DNA of 64,000 nucleotides from Paucibacter sediminis (GTDB lineage: Bacteria > Pseudomonadota > Gammaproteobacteria > Burkholderiales > Burkholderiaceae_C). Location of the stretch: positions 4,195,001 to 4,259,000 of the forward strand of contig NZ_CP116346.1 in assembly GCF_030254645.1 (NCBI RefSeq), in the 5' to 3' direction. Made by a program: the position numbers and the translations under genes. The notes below the pieces were generated by a model. That model was given only the letters and a program-made list of their open reading frames with translations. It had not been told where the DNA came from and searched no databases. Below are positions 43,519 through 51,952 of the stretch, piece by piece (positions within the stretch are counted from its first letter, which is position 1; every line of letters begins with the position of its first letter).

Positions 43519-44973
43519 ATGGACCAGCCTGCCTACATCGGCAAATACCGCATCTCCGGCGTGCTCGGGCGCGGCGCCATGGGCGTGGTCTACAAGGGCT
43601 TCGACCCGCATATCCAGCGCGCCGTGGCCATCAAGACCATCCTGAAGAGCCTGCTGGACGGCGACCAGGGCAGCACCATGGCGGTGGCGCGCTTTCGCAA
43701 CGAGGCCCAGGCGGTGGGCCGCATCGCCCACCCGGGCGTGGTGGCCATCCATGAGTTCGGCGAAGACGCGGACAGCGCCTACATCGTGATGGAGTTCGTC
43801 GAGGGCAGCACGCTGCAGCAGGTGCTGATGGCCACGCCCATGCTGGGCCTGCCGGCGCTGCTGCACCTGATGGACCAGCTGCTCGACGCGCTGGAGCATG
43901 CGCACCGCCAGGGCGTCTGGCACCGCGACATCAAGCCCTCCAACCTGCTGCTGAGTGTGAGCGGCCAGCTCAAGCTGACCGACTTCGGCATCGCCCGCAT
44001 CGAGAATCTGGGCCTGACGCGGGTCTCGTCGGTGATCGGCACGCCCGGCTATATGGCGCCCGAGCAGTACCTGGGCGAGGGCGTGGACCAGCGCGCCGAC
44101 CTGTTCGCCGCCGGCGTGCTGCTGTACCGCCTGCTGGCCGGCGTGCTGCCCTTCAACGGCAATGCCCAGCAGGTCATGTACAAGGTGCTCAACGAGGCCG
44201 CGGCGCCGCCCAGCCAGGTGGCGCTGGCGGCACGGCCGGCGCTGTTCGACAGCGTGGTCGAGCGCGCCATGGCCAAGCGGCCCGAGCAGCGCTTCGGCAG
44301 TGCCGCGGAGTTCCGCAGCATGCTGGCGGGCGTGGCCTCGATGCTGGACCCGGCGCTGCATGGCGACGCCGAGATCGGCGCCCTCGACCAATGGGCCAAG
44401 ACCCTGGTGATGGCCGCGACCACCTATCCGACCACGCGGCCGGCCACGGCGTCGGCCGGTGCGCCGTCCAGCCAGGGGCATGGCAGCTGGGCCAGCCATT
44501 GGGACGGCCCCTCGCTGAGCCGCATCGAGCGCTCGCTCGCCAGCCATGTGGGGCCGATGGCCAGGTTGATGGTGCGCGAGGCCGCGCGCCAATGCCACGA
44601 CCTGCAGAGCCTGGCCTCGGCGGTGGCGGCCCATATCGCCGATGCCGAGGCGCGCCAGCGCTTCCTGCAGGAAAGCACCGAGGGCAGCCAGCTCGCACCC
44701 ATGGGCAGCACCGGCATCGTCGCGCCGCCGCGCGACGCCAGCCTCGCCGCGCTGGCCGCCAGCGGCCAGGCCCTGGACGAGGCCCTCAAGAGCCATGCCC
44801 TGGCGGTGCTGAGCCACGAGCTGGGGCCGATCGCGAAAGTGCTGGTGAAGCGGGCGGCGGCGCGCGCCGGCAGCGCCGAGCAGTTCATCGAGGGCCTGCT
44901 GGCCGAATGCCCGGAGCTTGATGCGCAGCAGCTCAGGCAGGCGCTGCAGGCGCCGCGCGCGGCGCCCCCATAA
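43519..44973 (+). CDS. Hanks-type Ser/Thr protein kinase with duplicated C-terminal domain
   Basis: A 484-residue soluble kinase. The kinase domain (about 8-270) has the glycine loop GRGAMGVVYKG, lysine K39 (AVAIKTI), HRDIKPSN with D137, DFG at 155-157 and GTPGYMAPEQ, so it should be active. The C-terminal part has no membrane segment or PASTA repeats. It carries two similar blocks of about 50 residues (near 325-375, HVGPMARLMVREAARQCHDL, and 415-475, ELGPIAKVLVKRAAARAGSA). These may be sensing or dimerisation units. It is cotranscribed with the haem sensor upstream. Confidence 0.9.
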   Translation: MDQPAYIGKYRISGVLGRGAMGVVYKGFDPHIQRAVAIKTILKSLLDGDQGSTMAVARFRNEAQAVGRIAHPGVVAIHEFGEDADSAYIVMEFVEGSTLQQVLMATPMLGLPALLHLMDQLLDALEHAHRQGVWHRDIKPSNLLLSVSGQLKLTDFGIARIENLGLTRVSSVIGTPGYMAPEQYLGEGVDQRADLFAAGVLLYRLLAGVLPFNGNAQQVMYKVLNEAAAPPSQVALAARPALFDSVVERAMAKRPEQRFGSAAEFRSMLAGVASMLDPALHGDAEIGALDQWAKTLVMAATTYPTTRPATASAGAPSSQGHGSWASHWDGPSLSRIERSLASHVGPMARLMVREAARQCHDLQSLASAVAAHIADAEARQRFLQESTEGSQLAPMGSTGIVAPPRDASLAALAASGQALDEALKSHALAVLSHELGPIAKVLVKRAAARAGSAEQFIEGLLAECPELDAQQLRQALQAPRAAPP

Positions 44974-44982
44974 TGCGCGCCC

Positions 44983-45627
44983 ATGGAATACCTCGCCCTC
45001 GTCTTCGACTTCATCATCCACGTCGACCGCTATCTGAACCAGTTCGTGGCCGCCTACGGCAACTGGATCTATGCGCTGCTGTTCCTGATCATCTTCGTGG
45101 AGACCGGCCTGGTGGTGATGCCCTTCCTGCCCGGGGACTCGCTGCTCTTCATCGTCGGTGCGATGTGCGGCACCGGCCTGCTGGAGCTGCCGGTGGCGAT
45201 GAGCCTGATGACGCTGGCGGCCATCGCCGGCAACCAGACCAACTACACCATCGGCCGCTTCTTCGGCCCCAAGGTGTTCCAGTGGGAGGACTCGCGCTTC
45301 TTCAACAAGCGCGCCTTCAACCAGGCGCATGAGTTCTACGAGCGCTGGGGCGGCATCACCATCGTGATCGCGCGCTTCATGCCCTTCGTGCGCACCTTCG
45401 CGCCCTTCGTGGCCGGCGTGGCGCAGATGACGCGCCGCAAGTTCACGCTCTACGACGTCAGCGGCGGCCTGCTCTGGGTGGTGGGCGTGATGAGCATGGG
45501 TTATGCCTTCGGCAACGTGCCCTGGGTGCAGCGAAACCTCGAGAAGATCATCTGGGCGCTGATCGGCATCCCGGGCCTGATCGCGATCTTCGGCGCCTGG
45601 AAGGCGCGGCGCCGCGCCCCGGCCTGA
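44983..45627 (+). CDS. DedA-family membrane protein
   Basis: A 214-residue DedA/VTT-domain protein, thought to help move or balance lipid carriers and membrane potential. Conserved stretches are FVETGLVVMPFLPGDSLLF, the GNQTNYTIGRFFGPKVF region and RFMPFVRTFAPFVAGVAQMTRRKF with the family's essential arginines. It lies 9 bases after the kinase gene and 6 before the histidine kinase gene. Confidence 0.93.
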   Translation: MEYLALVFDFIIHVDRYLNQFVAAYGNWIYALLFLIIFVETGLVVMPFLPGDSLLFIVGAMCGTGLLELPVAMSLMTLAAIAGNQTNYTIGRFFGPKVFQWEDSRFFNKRAFNQAHEFYERWGGITIVIARFMPFVRTFAPFVAGVAQMTRRKFTLYDVSGGLLWVVGVMSMGYAFGNVPWVQRNLEKIIWALIGIPGLIAIFGAWKARRRAPA

Positions 45628-45633
45628 GCGTTC

Positions 45634-47007
45634 ATGCAGCTGCGCGGCAAGCTCATCCTGCTGGCGCTGCTGCCGCTGGTGGTCTCGCTGCTGCTGATCG
45701 CCCTGGCCGTGCGCCACCAGGAGCGCGAGCTGGCCGCGCGCGAACGCGAGCTGGTGCGCGCCACCTATATGGACGCGCGCCGTACCGAGCTGCGCCACTA
45801 TGTGGACCTGGCGGTGAGCACGGTGCAGCCGCTCTACGCGGGCCCCCAGCAGGGCGAGGCGGCGACGCGCGCGCGCGCCCTGGCCCTGCTGTCCTCGCTG
45901 GACTATGGCCCGGACGGCTATTTCTTCGTCTACGACCTCAGCGGCACGGTGCTGATGCATTCGCGCCAGCCCGAGCTGCTGGGCAAGAACCTCTGGGGCC
46001 TGCGCGACCCGCGCGGCCAGCTCACCATCCAGGCGCTGATCGCCCAGGCCAAGGCCGGCGGCGGCTATGTCGAGTACCTCTGGCGCAAGCCCTCCAGCGA
46101 GCAGATGGCCGCCAAGCTGGGCTATGTGGTGCAGCTGGAGCGCTGGGGCTGGATGCTGGGCACGGGCCTCTACCTGGACGGCATCGAATCCACCATGGCC
46201 GAGCTGGACCGCTCGGCCAGCCGCAATATCGCCACCACCTTGCTGTGGATCGCCGGCATCGCGGTGTTCGGCGTGGCCCTCATCAGCGCCAGCGCGCTGG
46301 CGCTCAACCTCAGCGAACACCGCAGCGCCGAGACCAAGCTGCGACTGCTGGCGCGCCAGGTGGTGGCCTCGCAGGAGGACGAGCGCGCGCATCTGGCGCG
46401 CGAGCTGCACGACGGCGTGAGCCAGACCCTGGTGTCGACCAAGCTGCTGATCGAATCGGCCGCCGAACGGGTGGGCGAGGGCGCTGCCGCGCGCCCGCTC
46501 GGCCAGGCGCTGGCCCGACTCAACAGCAGCCTCACCGAGGTGCGACGCATCTCGCACCGGCTGCGCCCGGCCCTGCTGGACACCCTGGGCCTGCCGGCCG
46601 CGCTGCAGCACCTGGCGCATGAGTTCGACGAGGCCGGCCCCACGCCGCTCGACTTTGTGCTGCAGGGCCCCGAGCGCGAGCTGCCCGAGGTGGTGAAGAC
46701 GGTGCTGTTCCGCGTCGGCCAGGAGGCGCTCACCAATGCCGCCAAGCATGCGCAGGCCGGGCGGGTGGCGCTGACCCTGGCCTTCGAGCCCACGGGCGCG
46801 GTCTGCCTGACGGTGGCCGACGATGGCCGCGGCTTCGATGTCGAGGCGGTGCAGGCCCACCCCGAGCTGGGCCTGGGCCTGCGCAGCATGCGCGAACGCC
46901 TGGTCTCCATCGGCGGCCGGCTGGAGCTGCACGCCAGCCTGGGCCATGGCACCCAGCTGGAAGCCCGTGTGCCGGCCGCGGCCCTGGCTAAACTGGCCCA
47001 TCCATGA
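45634..47007 (+). CDS. Sensor histidine kinase with single cache domain (NarL-type partner)
   Basis: A 457-residue membrane kinase. A periplasmic sCache-like domain (about 35-195; GPDGYFFVYDLSGTVLMHS and GKNLWGLRDP are typical) lies between two membrane segments. HisKA_3 has the phosphorylated H259 in ARELHDGVSQTL, and the ATPase domain has FRVGQEALTNAAKHA and DDGRGFD. Cache domains of this type bind small carboxylates. The response regulator gene overlaps its end as ATGA, and cstA lies just beyond. Confidence 0.93.
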   Translation: MQLRGKLILLALLPLVVSLLLIALAVRHQERELAARERELVRATYMDARRTELRHYVDLAVSTVQPLYAGPQQGEAATRARALALLSSLDYGPDGYFFVYDLSGTVLMHSRQPELLGKNLWGLRDPRGQLTIQALIAQAKAGGGYVEYLWRKPSSEQMAAKLGYVVQLERWGWMLGTGLYLDGIESTMAELDRSASRNIATTLLWIAGIAVFGVALISASALALNLSEHRSAETKLRLLARQVVASQEDERAHLARELHDGVSQTLVSTKLLIESAAERVGEGAAARPLGQALARLNSSLTEVRRISHRLRPALLDTLGLPAALQHLAHEFDEAGPTPLDFVLQGPERELPEVVKTVLFRVGQEALTNAAKHAQAGRVALTLAFEPTGAVCLTVADDGRGFDVEAVQAHPELGLGLRSMRERLVSIGGRLELHASLGHGTQLEARVPAAALAKLAHP

Positions 47008-47636
47008 GCAGCCCGCCCCTCATCCACATCATGCTGGTCGACGATCACCCGATGGTGCGCGAGGGCCTGGTGGCGCGCCTGCAGTCGGTGCCGCAGTTCC
47101 GTGTGGTGGGCGAAGCCGGTTCGGCCGACCAGGCGGTGCAGGTGCTGGGCCAATGCCGGCCCGATGTGCTGCTGATGGACGTGGGGCTCAAGGGCACGAA
47201 TGGCATCGCCCTGGCCGAGCAGCTGGGCCAGAGCCACCCGGGCCTGCGCGTGCTGATGTTCAGTATGTATGACAACCCCGAGTATGTGCAGCGCGCCCTG
47301 CAGGCGGGTGCGCGCGGCTATGTGCTGAAGGATGCGCCGGCCAGCGAGATCGTCGCCGCCATCGAGGCGGTGGCGGCCGGCGGCACCTATCTCAGCACCG
47401 GCATCTCGCAGCGCCTGTTTCGCGCGCAGCAGCCGCGCCCCATGCTCTCGCCGCGCGAGAGTGAGATCCTCTCGGCGCTGGGCCGCGGCGAGTCCAGCAA
47501 GCAGATCGCGCGCAGCCTGGACCTGAGCGTGCGCACCGTCGAGGCGCATCGCCAGAGCATCAAACGCAAGCTGGGGTTGGACGGCCAGGCCGAGCTGATC
47601 AAGTACGCGGTGGAACACTCGAAAACCACGGGTTGA
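47004..47636 (+). CDS. NarL/LuxR-type response regulator
   Basis: A 210-residue regulator with a receiver domain (phosphorylated D59 in LLMDVGLKG, acidic pocket DD at 13-14, K in GYVLKDAP) and a LuxR-type helix-turn-helix (about 145-205; LSPRESEILSALGRGESSKQIARSL). It overlaps the kinase gene. The gene directly downstream is cstA, whose promoter region has a perfect 12-base palindrome, so CstA control by this pair is likely but inferred. Confidence 0.93.
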   Translation: MSSPPLIHIMLVDDHPMVREGLVARLQSVPQFRVVGEAGSADQAVQVLGQCRPDVLLMDVGLKGTNGIALAEQLGQSHPGLRVLMFSMYDNPEYVQRALQAGARGYVLKDAPASEIVAAIEAVAAGGTYLSTGISQRLFRAQQPRPMLSPRESEILSALGRGESSKQIARSLDLSVRTVEAHRQSIKRKLGLDGQAELIKYAVEHSKTTG

Positions 47637-47643
47637 CCCTTAG

Positions 47644-47743
47644 GTGGTCCCACGCGGGGGCCACGCGTAGCTTGACCGATGCGCCGTCGCGGTGCATTTC
47701 GCACACTGATGGGGAGGCGGCATCCGGATGCTCATGGGCCGCC
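47644..47743 (+). promoter_or_regulatory. cstA leader with palindrome and hairpins
   Basis: The spacer before cstA contains a hairpin-prone stretch at about 47644-47663 (GTGGTCCC / GGGGGCCAC). It also has the perfect palindrome GCATCCGGATGC (47720-47731), nested in GGCGGC (47716-47721) / GCCGCC (47738-47743). The palindrome is a candidate site for the response regulator encoded upstream; the outer stem could act in the RNA. Confidence 0.45.
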
Positions 47744-47763
47744 CCCAACAGGAGACTCCCATC

Positions 47764-49842
47764 ATGATCTCGAAGCTGCGTAGCCACCTCGCCTGGGCGG
47801 GTGTGGCGATTGTTGGAGCGCTCTCGCTCGCCTATGTGGCCCTGGCCCGCGGCGAGGCGGTCAGTGCCCTCTGGGTGGTGGTGGCCGCGGTGTGCGTCTA
47901 CCTGATCGCCTACCGCTACTACAGCCTCTTCCTCGCCACCAAGGTGCTGGGCTTGGACGCGCAGCGCCAGACCCCCGCCTGGCGCCACAACGACGGCCTG
48001 GACTATGTGCCCACGCACAAATACGTGCTCTACGGCCACCACTTCGCCGCGATTGCCGGCGCCGGCCCGCTGGTGGGCCCGGTGCTGGCCGCGCAGATGG
48101 GCTATCTGCCGGGTCTGCTGTGGCTGCTGGCCGGCGTGGTGTTCGCCGGTGCGGTGCAGGACTTCATCGTGCTCTTCATCTCCACGCGCCGCGACGGCCG
48201 CTCGCTGGGCGACCTGATCAAGCAGGAGATGGGCACCGTGCCCGGCCTGATCGCCCTGTTCGGCGCCTTCATGATCATGATCATCATCCTGGCGGTGCTG
48301 GCCCTGATCGTGGTGAAGGCCCTGGCCGATTCGCCCTGGGGCACCTTCACCGTGGCCGCCACCATCCCGGTGGCACTGTTCATGGGTGTCTACCTGCGCT
48401 ACATCCGCCCGGGCCGCATCGGCGAGATCTCCGTCATCGGCTTCGTGCTGCTGATGCTGTCCATCATCGGCGGCCAGTATGTGCATGAGAGCGCCACGCT
48501 GGCGCCGCTGTTCAGCTACGACGCCAAGGCCCTGACCTGGATGCTGATCGGCTACGGCTTCGTGGCCGCCTCGATCCCGGTGTGGCTGCTGCTGGCGCCG
48601 CGCGACTACCTCAGCACCTTCCTGAAGATCGGCACCATCGTGGCACTGGCGATCGGCATCGTGATCGTGGCGCCGCCGCTGCAGATGCCGGCCTTCACCC
48701 AGTTCGCCGCGGGCAACGGCCCGGTCTGGTCGGGCAATCTCTTCCCCTTCCTCTTCATCACCATCGCTTGCGGCGCGGTCTCGGGCTTCCATGCGCTGAT
48801 CTCCTCGGGCACCACGCCCAAGATGCTGGAGAACGAGACGCACGCCCGCTTCATCGGCTATGGCGGCATGCTGGCCGAGTCCTTCGTCGCGGTGATGGCC
48901 CTGGTGGCGGCCTCCTGCATCCAGCCGGGCGTCTACTTCGCGATGAACAGCCCAGCCGCCCTGGTGGGCAGCAATGTGGACGCGGTGGCGCAGACGCTCT
49001 CGACCTGGGGCTTCGTGGTCACGCCCGAGATGCTCACCCAGACCGCCGCCGATGTGGGCGAGAAGACCATCCTGGCGCGCGCCGGCGGTGCGCCCACGCT
49101 GGCGGTGGGCATGGCCCATATCCTGCACCAGGTGGTGGGCGGCAAGGCCATGATGGCCTTCTGGTACCACTTCGCCATCCTGTTCGAGGCGCTCTTCATC
49201 CTCACCGCGGTGGACGCCGGCACGCGCGCCGGACGCTTCATGCTGCAGGACCTGCTGGGCAGCTTCGTGCCCGCGCTCAAGCGCACCGACTCGCTGCCCG
49301 CCAACCTGATCGCCACCGGCCTGTGCGTGGCCGCCTGGGGCTACTTCCTCTACCAGGGCGTGGTCGATCCGCTGGGCGGCATCAACACCCTGTGGCCGCT
49401 GTTCGGCATCTCCAACCAGATGCTGGCCGCCGTCGCGCTGATGCTGGGCACGGTGGTGCTGTTCAAGATGAAGAAGGACCGCTACGCCTGGGTGACGGCG
49501 CTGCCGGCCGCCTGGTTGCTGGTGTGCACGCTCACCGCCGGCTGGCTGAAGATGTTCTCGGCCGACCCCAAGGTGGGCTTCCTGGCCCATGCCGACAAGT
49601 ACGCGGGCGCGGTGGCCGAGGGCAAGCTGCTGGCGCCGGCCAAGTCGCTGGCGGCGATGGAGCGCGTGGTCTTCAACGACCGCCTCGACGCCGTGCTGTG
49701 CGGGCTCTTCATCTTCGTGGTGCTGAGCGTGCTGGTCTACAGCATCAAGTCCATCCTGGCCGCGCGCGCCGAGCGCCGCCCGACGGTGCAGGAAGCGGCC
49801 TTCGTACCTTTTGCCGCTGCGGCGGGAGCCGGCGGTGATTGA
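47764..49842 (+). CDS. cstA: CstA-family pyruvate/peptide transporter
   Basis: A 692-residue inner-membrane carrier with about 16-18 segments. CstA/BtsT proteins import pyruvate (and were first linked to peptides) under carbon limitation. Recognisable stretches are RYYSLFLATKVLGLD, YGHHFAAIAGAGPLVGPVLAAQMG and SGFHALISSGTTPKML. The ATG at 47764 follows CAGGAGACTCCC. It ends in the small partner gene ybdD and is preceded by a two-component system, as btsT is controlled by BtsSR in E. coli, though the regulator type differs. Confidence 0.95.
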   Translation: MISKLRSHLAWAGVAIVGALSLAYVALARGEAVSALWVVVAAVCVYLIAYRYYSLFLATKVLGLDAQRQTPAWRHNDGLDYVPTHKYVLYGHHFAAIAGAGPLVGPVLAAQMGYLPGLLWLLAGVVFAGAVQDFIVLFISTRRDGRSLGDLIKQEMGTVPGLIALFGAFMIMIIILAVLALIVVKALADSPWGTFTVAATIPVALFMGVYLRYIRPGRIGEISVIGFVLLMLSIIGGQYVHESATLAPLFSYDAKALTWMLIGYGFVAASIPVWLLLAPRDYLSTFLKIGTIVALAIGIVIVAPPLQMPAFTQFAAGNGPVWSGNLFPFLFITIACGAVSGFHALISSGTTPKMLENETHARFIGYGGMLAESFVAVMALVAASCIQPGVYFAMNSPAALVGSNVDAVAQTLSTWGFVVTPEMLTQTAADVGEKTILARAGGAPTLAVGMAHILHQVVGGKAMMAFWYHFAILFEALFILTAVDAGTRAGRFMLQDLLGSFVPALKRTDSLPANLIATGLCVAAWGYFLYQGVVDPLGGINTLWPLFGISNQMLAAVALMLGTVVLFKMKKDRYAWVTALPAAWLLVCTLTAGWLKMFSADPKVGFLAHADKYAGAVAEGKLLAPAKSLAAMERVVFNDRLDAVLCGLFIFVVLSVLVYSIKSILAARAERRPTVQEAAFVPFAAAAGAGGD

Positions 49843-50047
49843 GGTCGTTGAGGCGGCCAGCCGCGCCGGCCGCTACTTCGCGCAAAGCCTGCGCCTGATG
49901 GTGGGCCAGCCGGACTACGGCGCCTACGTGGCCCATATGAAGGCCACCCACCCAGAGCAGGCGCCGATGAGCTACGAGGCCTTCTTCCGCGAACGCCAGG
50001 ACGCCCGCTACGGCGTCGGCACGGGGCGCATGAGCCGTTGCTGCTGA
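49835..50047 (+). CDS. YbdD/YjiX-family small protein (DUF466)
   Basis: A 70-residue protein of the YbdD/YjiX family, which almost always follows cstA or btsT and is thought to be needed for their transport activity. It has the conserved GQPDYGAYVAHMKATHPEQ, YEAFFRERQDARYG and the C-terminal CC. A GTG start at 49835 is chosen: it has GGGAG upstream, gives the family length, and overlaps the end of cstA by 8 bases. No ATG is available at the start. Confidence 0.92.
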   Translation: MIEVVEAASRAGRYFAQSLRLMVGQPDYGAYVAHMKATHPEQAPMSYEAFFRERQDARYGVGTGRMSRCC

Positions 50048-50060
50048 GCCGCCCGGCTCA
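50045..50060. terminator. Small hairpin formed by two convergent stop codons
   Basis: TGAGCC-GCCC-GGCTCA is a perfect 6-base stem whose ends are the stop codons of ybdD (plus) and the amidase gene (minus). There is no T-run, so any termination from it would be weak. Confidence 0.35.
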
Positions 50061-51449
50061 GGACAGCGGCCGGTGCCGCGCCAGGGGCGGGTTCTTGGCA
50101 AAGTAGCGCGCGATGCCGGTGGCCAGGGCCTGCACCAGCTTGGCCTGGTAGTCGGGATCGCGCAGCCGGCTCTCCTCGTCCGGGTTGGAGATGAAGGCCG
50201 TCTCCACCAGGATGGAGGGCATGTCGGGCGCCTTCAGCACCGCAAAGCCGGCCTGCTCGACCTGGCGCTTGTGCAGATTGCCGACACGGCCGATCTGGCC
50301 CAGCACCTCGGAGCCGAGCTTGAGGCTGTCCTTGATCTGCGCCGTGGTGCTCATGTCCAGCAGGGTGCGCAGCACGGTGGCATCCTTTACCGCCAGGTTG
50401 TTGACGCCGCCCACCAGGTCGGCGGCGTTCTCGCGGTCGGCCATCCAGCGCGCCGCCGAACTGCTGGCGCCATTGGTGCTGAGCACGAACACCGAGGCGC
50501 CCTTGGCCTGCGGCGTGAAGAAGGCATCGGCGTGGATGGAGACGAACAGGTCGGCATTCACGCGCCGCGCCTTGCGCACGCGCTCGTGCAGGGGCACGAA
50601 GAAATCGGCATCGCGCGTCATCATCACGCGGATATTGGGGTTGGCGTTGAGGCGCTCGCGCAGTTGCAGGCCGATCGCCAGCACCACGTCCTTTTCCTTC
50701 AGGCCCGAGGGGCCGACGGCGCCGGGGTCCTCGCCGCCATGGCCGGGGTCCAGCGCGATCACGATCAGGCGGTCGATCTTCTGCTGCGCGCCGACGATGG
50801 GCGCCGGCGCTGGCGCCGGTGCCGGGGTCTGCAGCTCGGCCGCGCTGGCGGGCGCCGATGCCGCGGGGGGGCCCACCAGCGGCGCCGAGGCCGGCGGCCT
50901 GGGCAGCTCGGGCCGGTCGATGCGGCCGATCAGCTCGCCCAGCGCATCCTGCACCGACTGCGCCGCCGCCTTCTCCGCGTTTTCCTTCTCGCGTATCAGG
51001 GCCAGCAGCGGGTCGCGCTCCTGCAGCGGGTAGAGGTCGAACACCAGGCGGTGCTTGTAGGCCGCCACCGGCGCGATCGAGAACAGCTGCGGCGCCACGC
51101 CCTGCTTGAGGTCCAGCACGATGCGCACCACGCGCGGCTGGTTCTGGCCCACGCGCACACCGGCGATGTAGGGGTCGTCGGCCTTCACCTTGCCCAGCAG
51201 CTCGCGCAGGCCGGGGCTGAGCTCCAGACCGTCGATGTCGATCACCAGCCGGTCCGGGTTGGCGGCCAGGAAATGCTTGGCGGCCAGCGGCTTGTCGGAC
51301 TCCAGCGTGACGCGCGTGTAGTCGGCCGCCGGCCAGACGCGCACCGCCACGATATTGGCGCTGCCCGGCGAACTCGCGGCGCGCAGCTGCGGGGCCTGCA
51401 GCAGCAGCGCCAGGCTGCCCATGGCGCGCAAGGCGTGGCGGCGGCTCAT
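50058..51449 (-). CDS. amiC: N-acetylmuramoyl-L-alanine amidase (AmiC-like)
   Basis: A 463-residue periplasmic cell-wall hydrolase that splits septal peptidoglycan during daughter-cell separation. A Tat-type signal (MSRRHALRAMGSLALLL) precedes an AMIN domain (about 30-150), an Ala/Pro-rich linker with PAPAPAPAP, and an Amidase_3 domain. Zinc ligands are in ALDPGHGGEDPGAVG, the glutamate, FVSIHADAFF, and the late catalytic glutamate in SILVETAFISNPDEE. The start overlaps the stop of tsaE as ATGA. In many relatives mutL follows directly; here it is 7.8 kb away. Confidence 0.93.
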   Translation of the reverse strand: MSRRHALRAMGSLALLLQAPQLRAASSPGSANIVAVRVWPAADYTRVTLESDKPLAAKHFLAANPDRLVIDIDGLELSPGLRELLGKVKADDPYIAGVRVGQNQPRVVRIVLDLKQGVAPQLFSIAPVAAYKHRLVFDLYPLQERDPLLALIREKENAEKAAAQSVQDALGELIGRIDRPELPRPPASAPLVGPPAASAPASAAELQTPAPAPAPAPIVGAQQKIDRLIVIALDPGHGGEDPGAVGPSGLKEKDVVLAIGLQLRERLNANPNIRVMMTRDADFFVPLHERVRKARRVNADLFVSIHADAFFTPQAKGASVFVLSTNGASSSAARWMADRENAADLVGGVNNLAVKDATVLRTLLDMSTTAQIKDSLKLGSEVLGQIGRVGNLHKRQVEQAGFAVLKAPDMPSILVETAFISNPDEESRLRDPDYQAKLVQALATGIARYFAKNPPLARHRPLS

Positions 51450-51952
51450 GTGCTCAGCCCTTTCAAGCCGTCCAGCAAGACCTGACCCTCGGGCGTGCAG
51501 GCCTCGACGCGCACGCGGCGGCTCTGGTCGTCCTGCGCTTCGAGGTGGATCGCCAGCGTGGGCGTGGGCAGCATGCCGGCCGCCTTCTCGGGCCATTCAC
51601 TCAGCTTCAGGCCGGGCGCGGTGAAGATCTCGCGGAAGCCCGCGTCCTCCCACTCGCGCGGATCGTTGAAGCGGTAGAAATCGAAATGGCTGACCTCGCC
51701 GGCCGGCAGCTGGTAGCTCTCCAGCACCGCATAGCTGGGGCTCTTGATGCGGCCCGTCACGCCGAGCGCGCGCAGGAGATGGCGCACCAGGCTGGTCTTG
51801 CCGGCGCCCAGGGTGCCGTGCAGCTCGATGCTGGCATGCATCGGGCCAGGAGCATGGGTCAAGGCATGCGCGAGGGCCTGCGCAAAGCGCTCGCAGGCCG
51901 ACTCGTCGGGCCAGTGGAACAGGCGGGTTTCTAGAATGGCCAAATGCAGCAC
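51446..51952 (-). CDS. tsaE: TsaE, ATPase for tRNA threonylcarbamoyladenosine synthesis
   Basis: A P-loop ATPase of about 168 residues that supports TsaBD in making t6A37 on tRNA. Walker A is HGTLGAGKTSLVRHLLRALG, followed by the family's IKSPSYAVLESYQ, HFDFYRFNDPREWEDAG and LSEWPEKAAGMLP. The start is unclear: GTG at 51952 or TTG at 51943; there is no ATG at the right place. Either lies against the start of the divergent queG at 51944, so the two genes share or overlap promoters. Confidence 0.92.
   Translation of the reverse strand: MLHLAILETRLFHWPDESACERFAQALAHALTHAPGPMHASIELHGTLGAGKTSLVRHLLRALGVTGRIKSPSYAVLESYQLPAGEVSHFDFYRFNDPREWEDAGFREIFTAPGLKLSEWPEKAAGMLPTPTLAIHLEAQDDQSRRVRVEACTPEGQVLLDGLKGLST

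Noticed and set aside
39024-43754. A plus-strand open frame of about 1576 codons
   Set aside because: It runs across the antisense of the pseudouridine synthase gene and mutL and out of frame through the DUF3365 and kinase genes, so it cannot be one real gene.
42598-47001. A minus-strand open frame of about 1467 codons
   Set aside because: Antisense to the haem sensor, Ser/Thr kinase, DedA and histidine kinase genes; low-complexity translation and no start signals.
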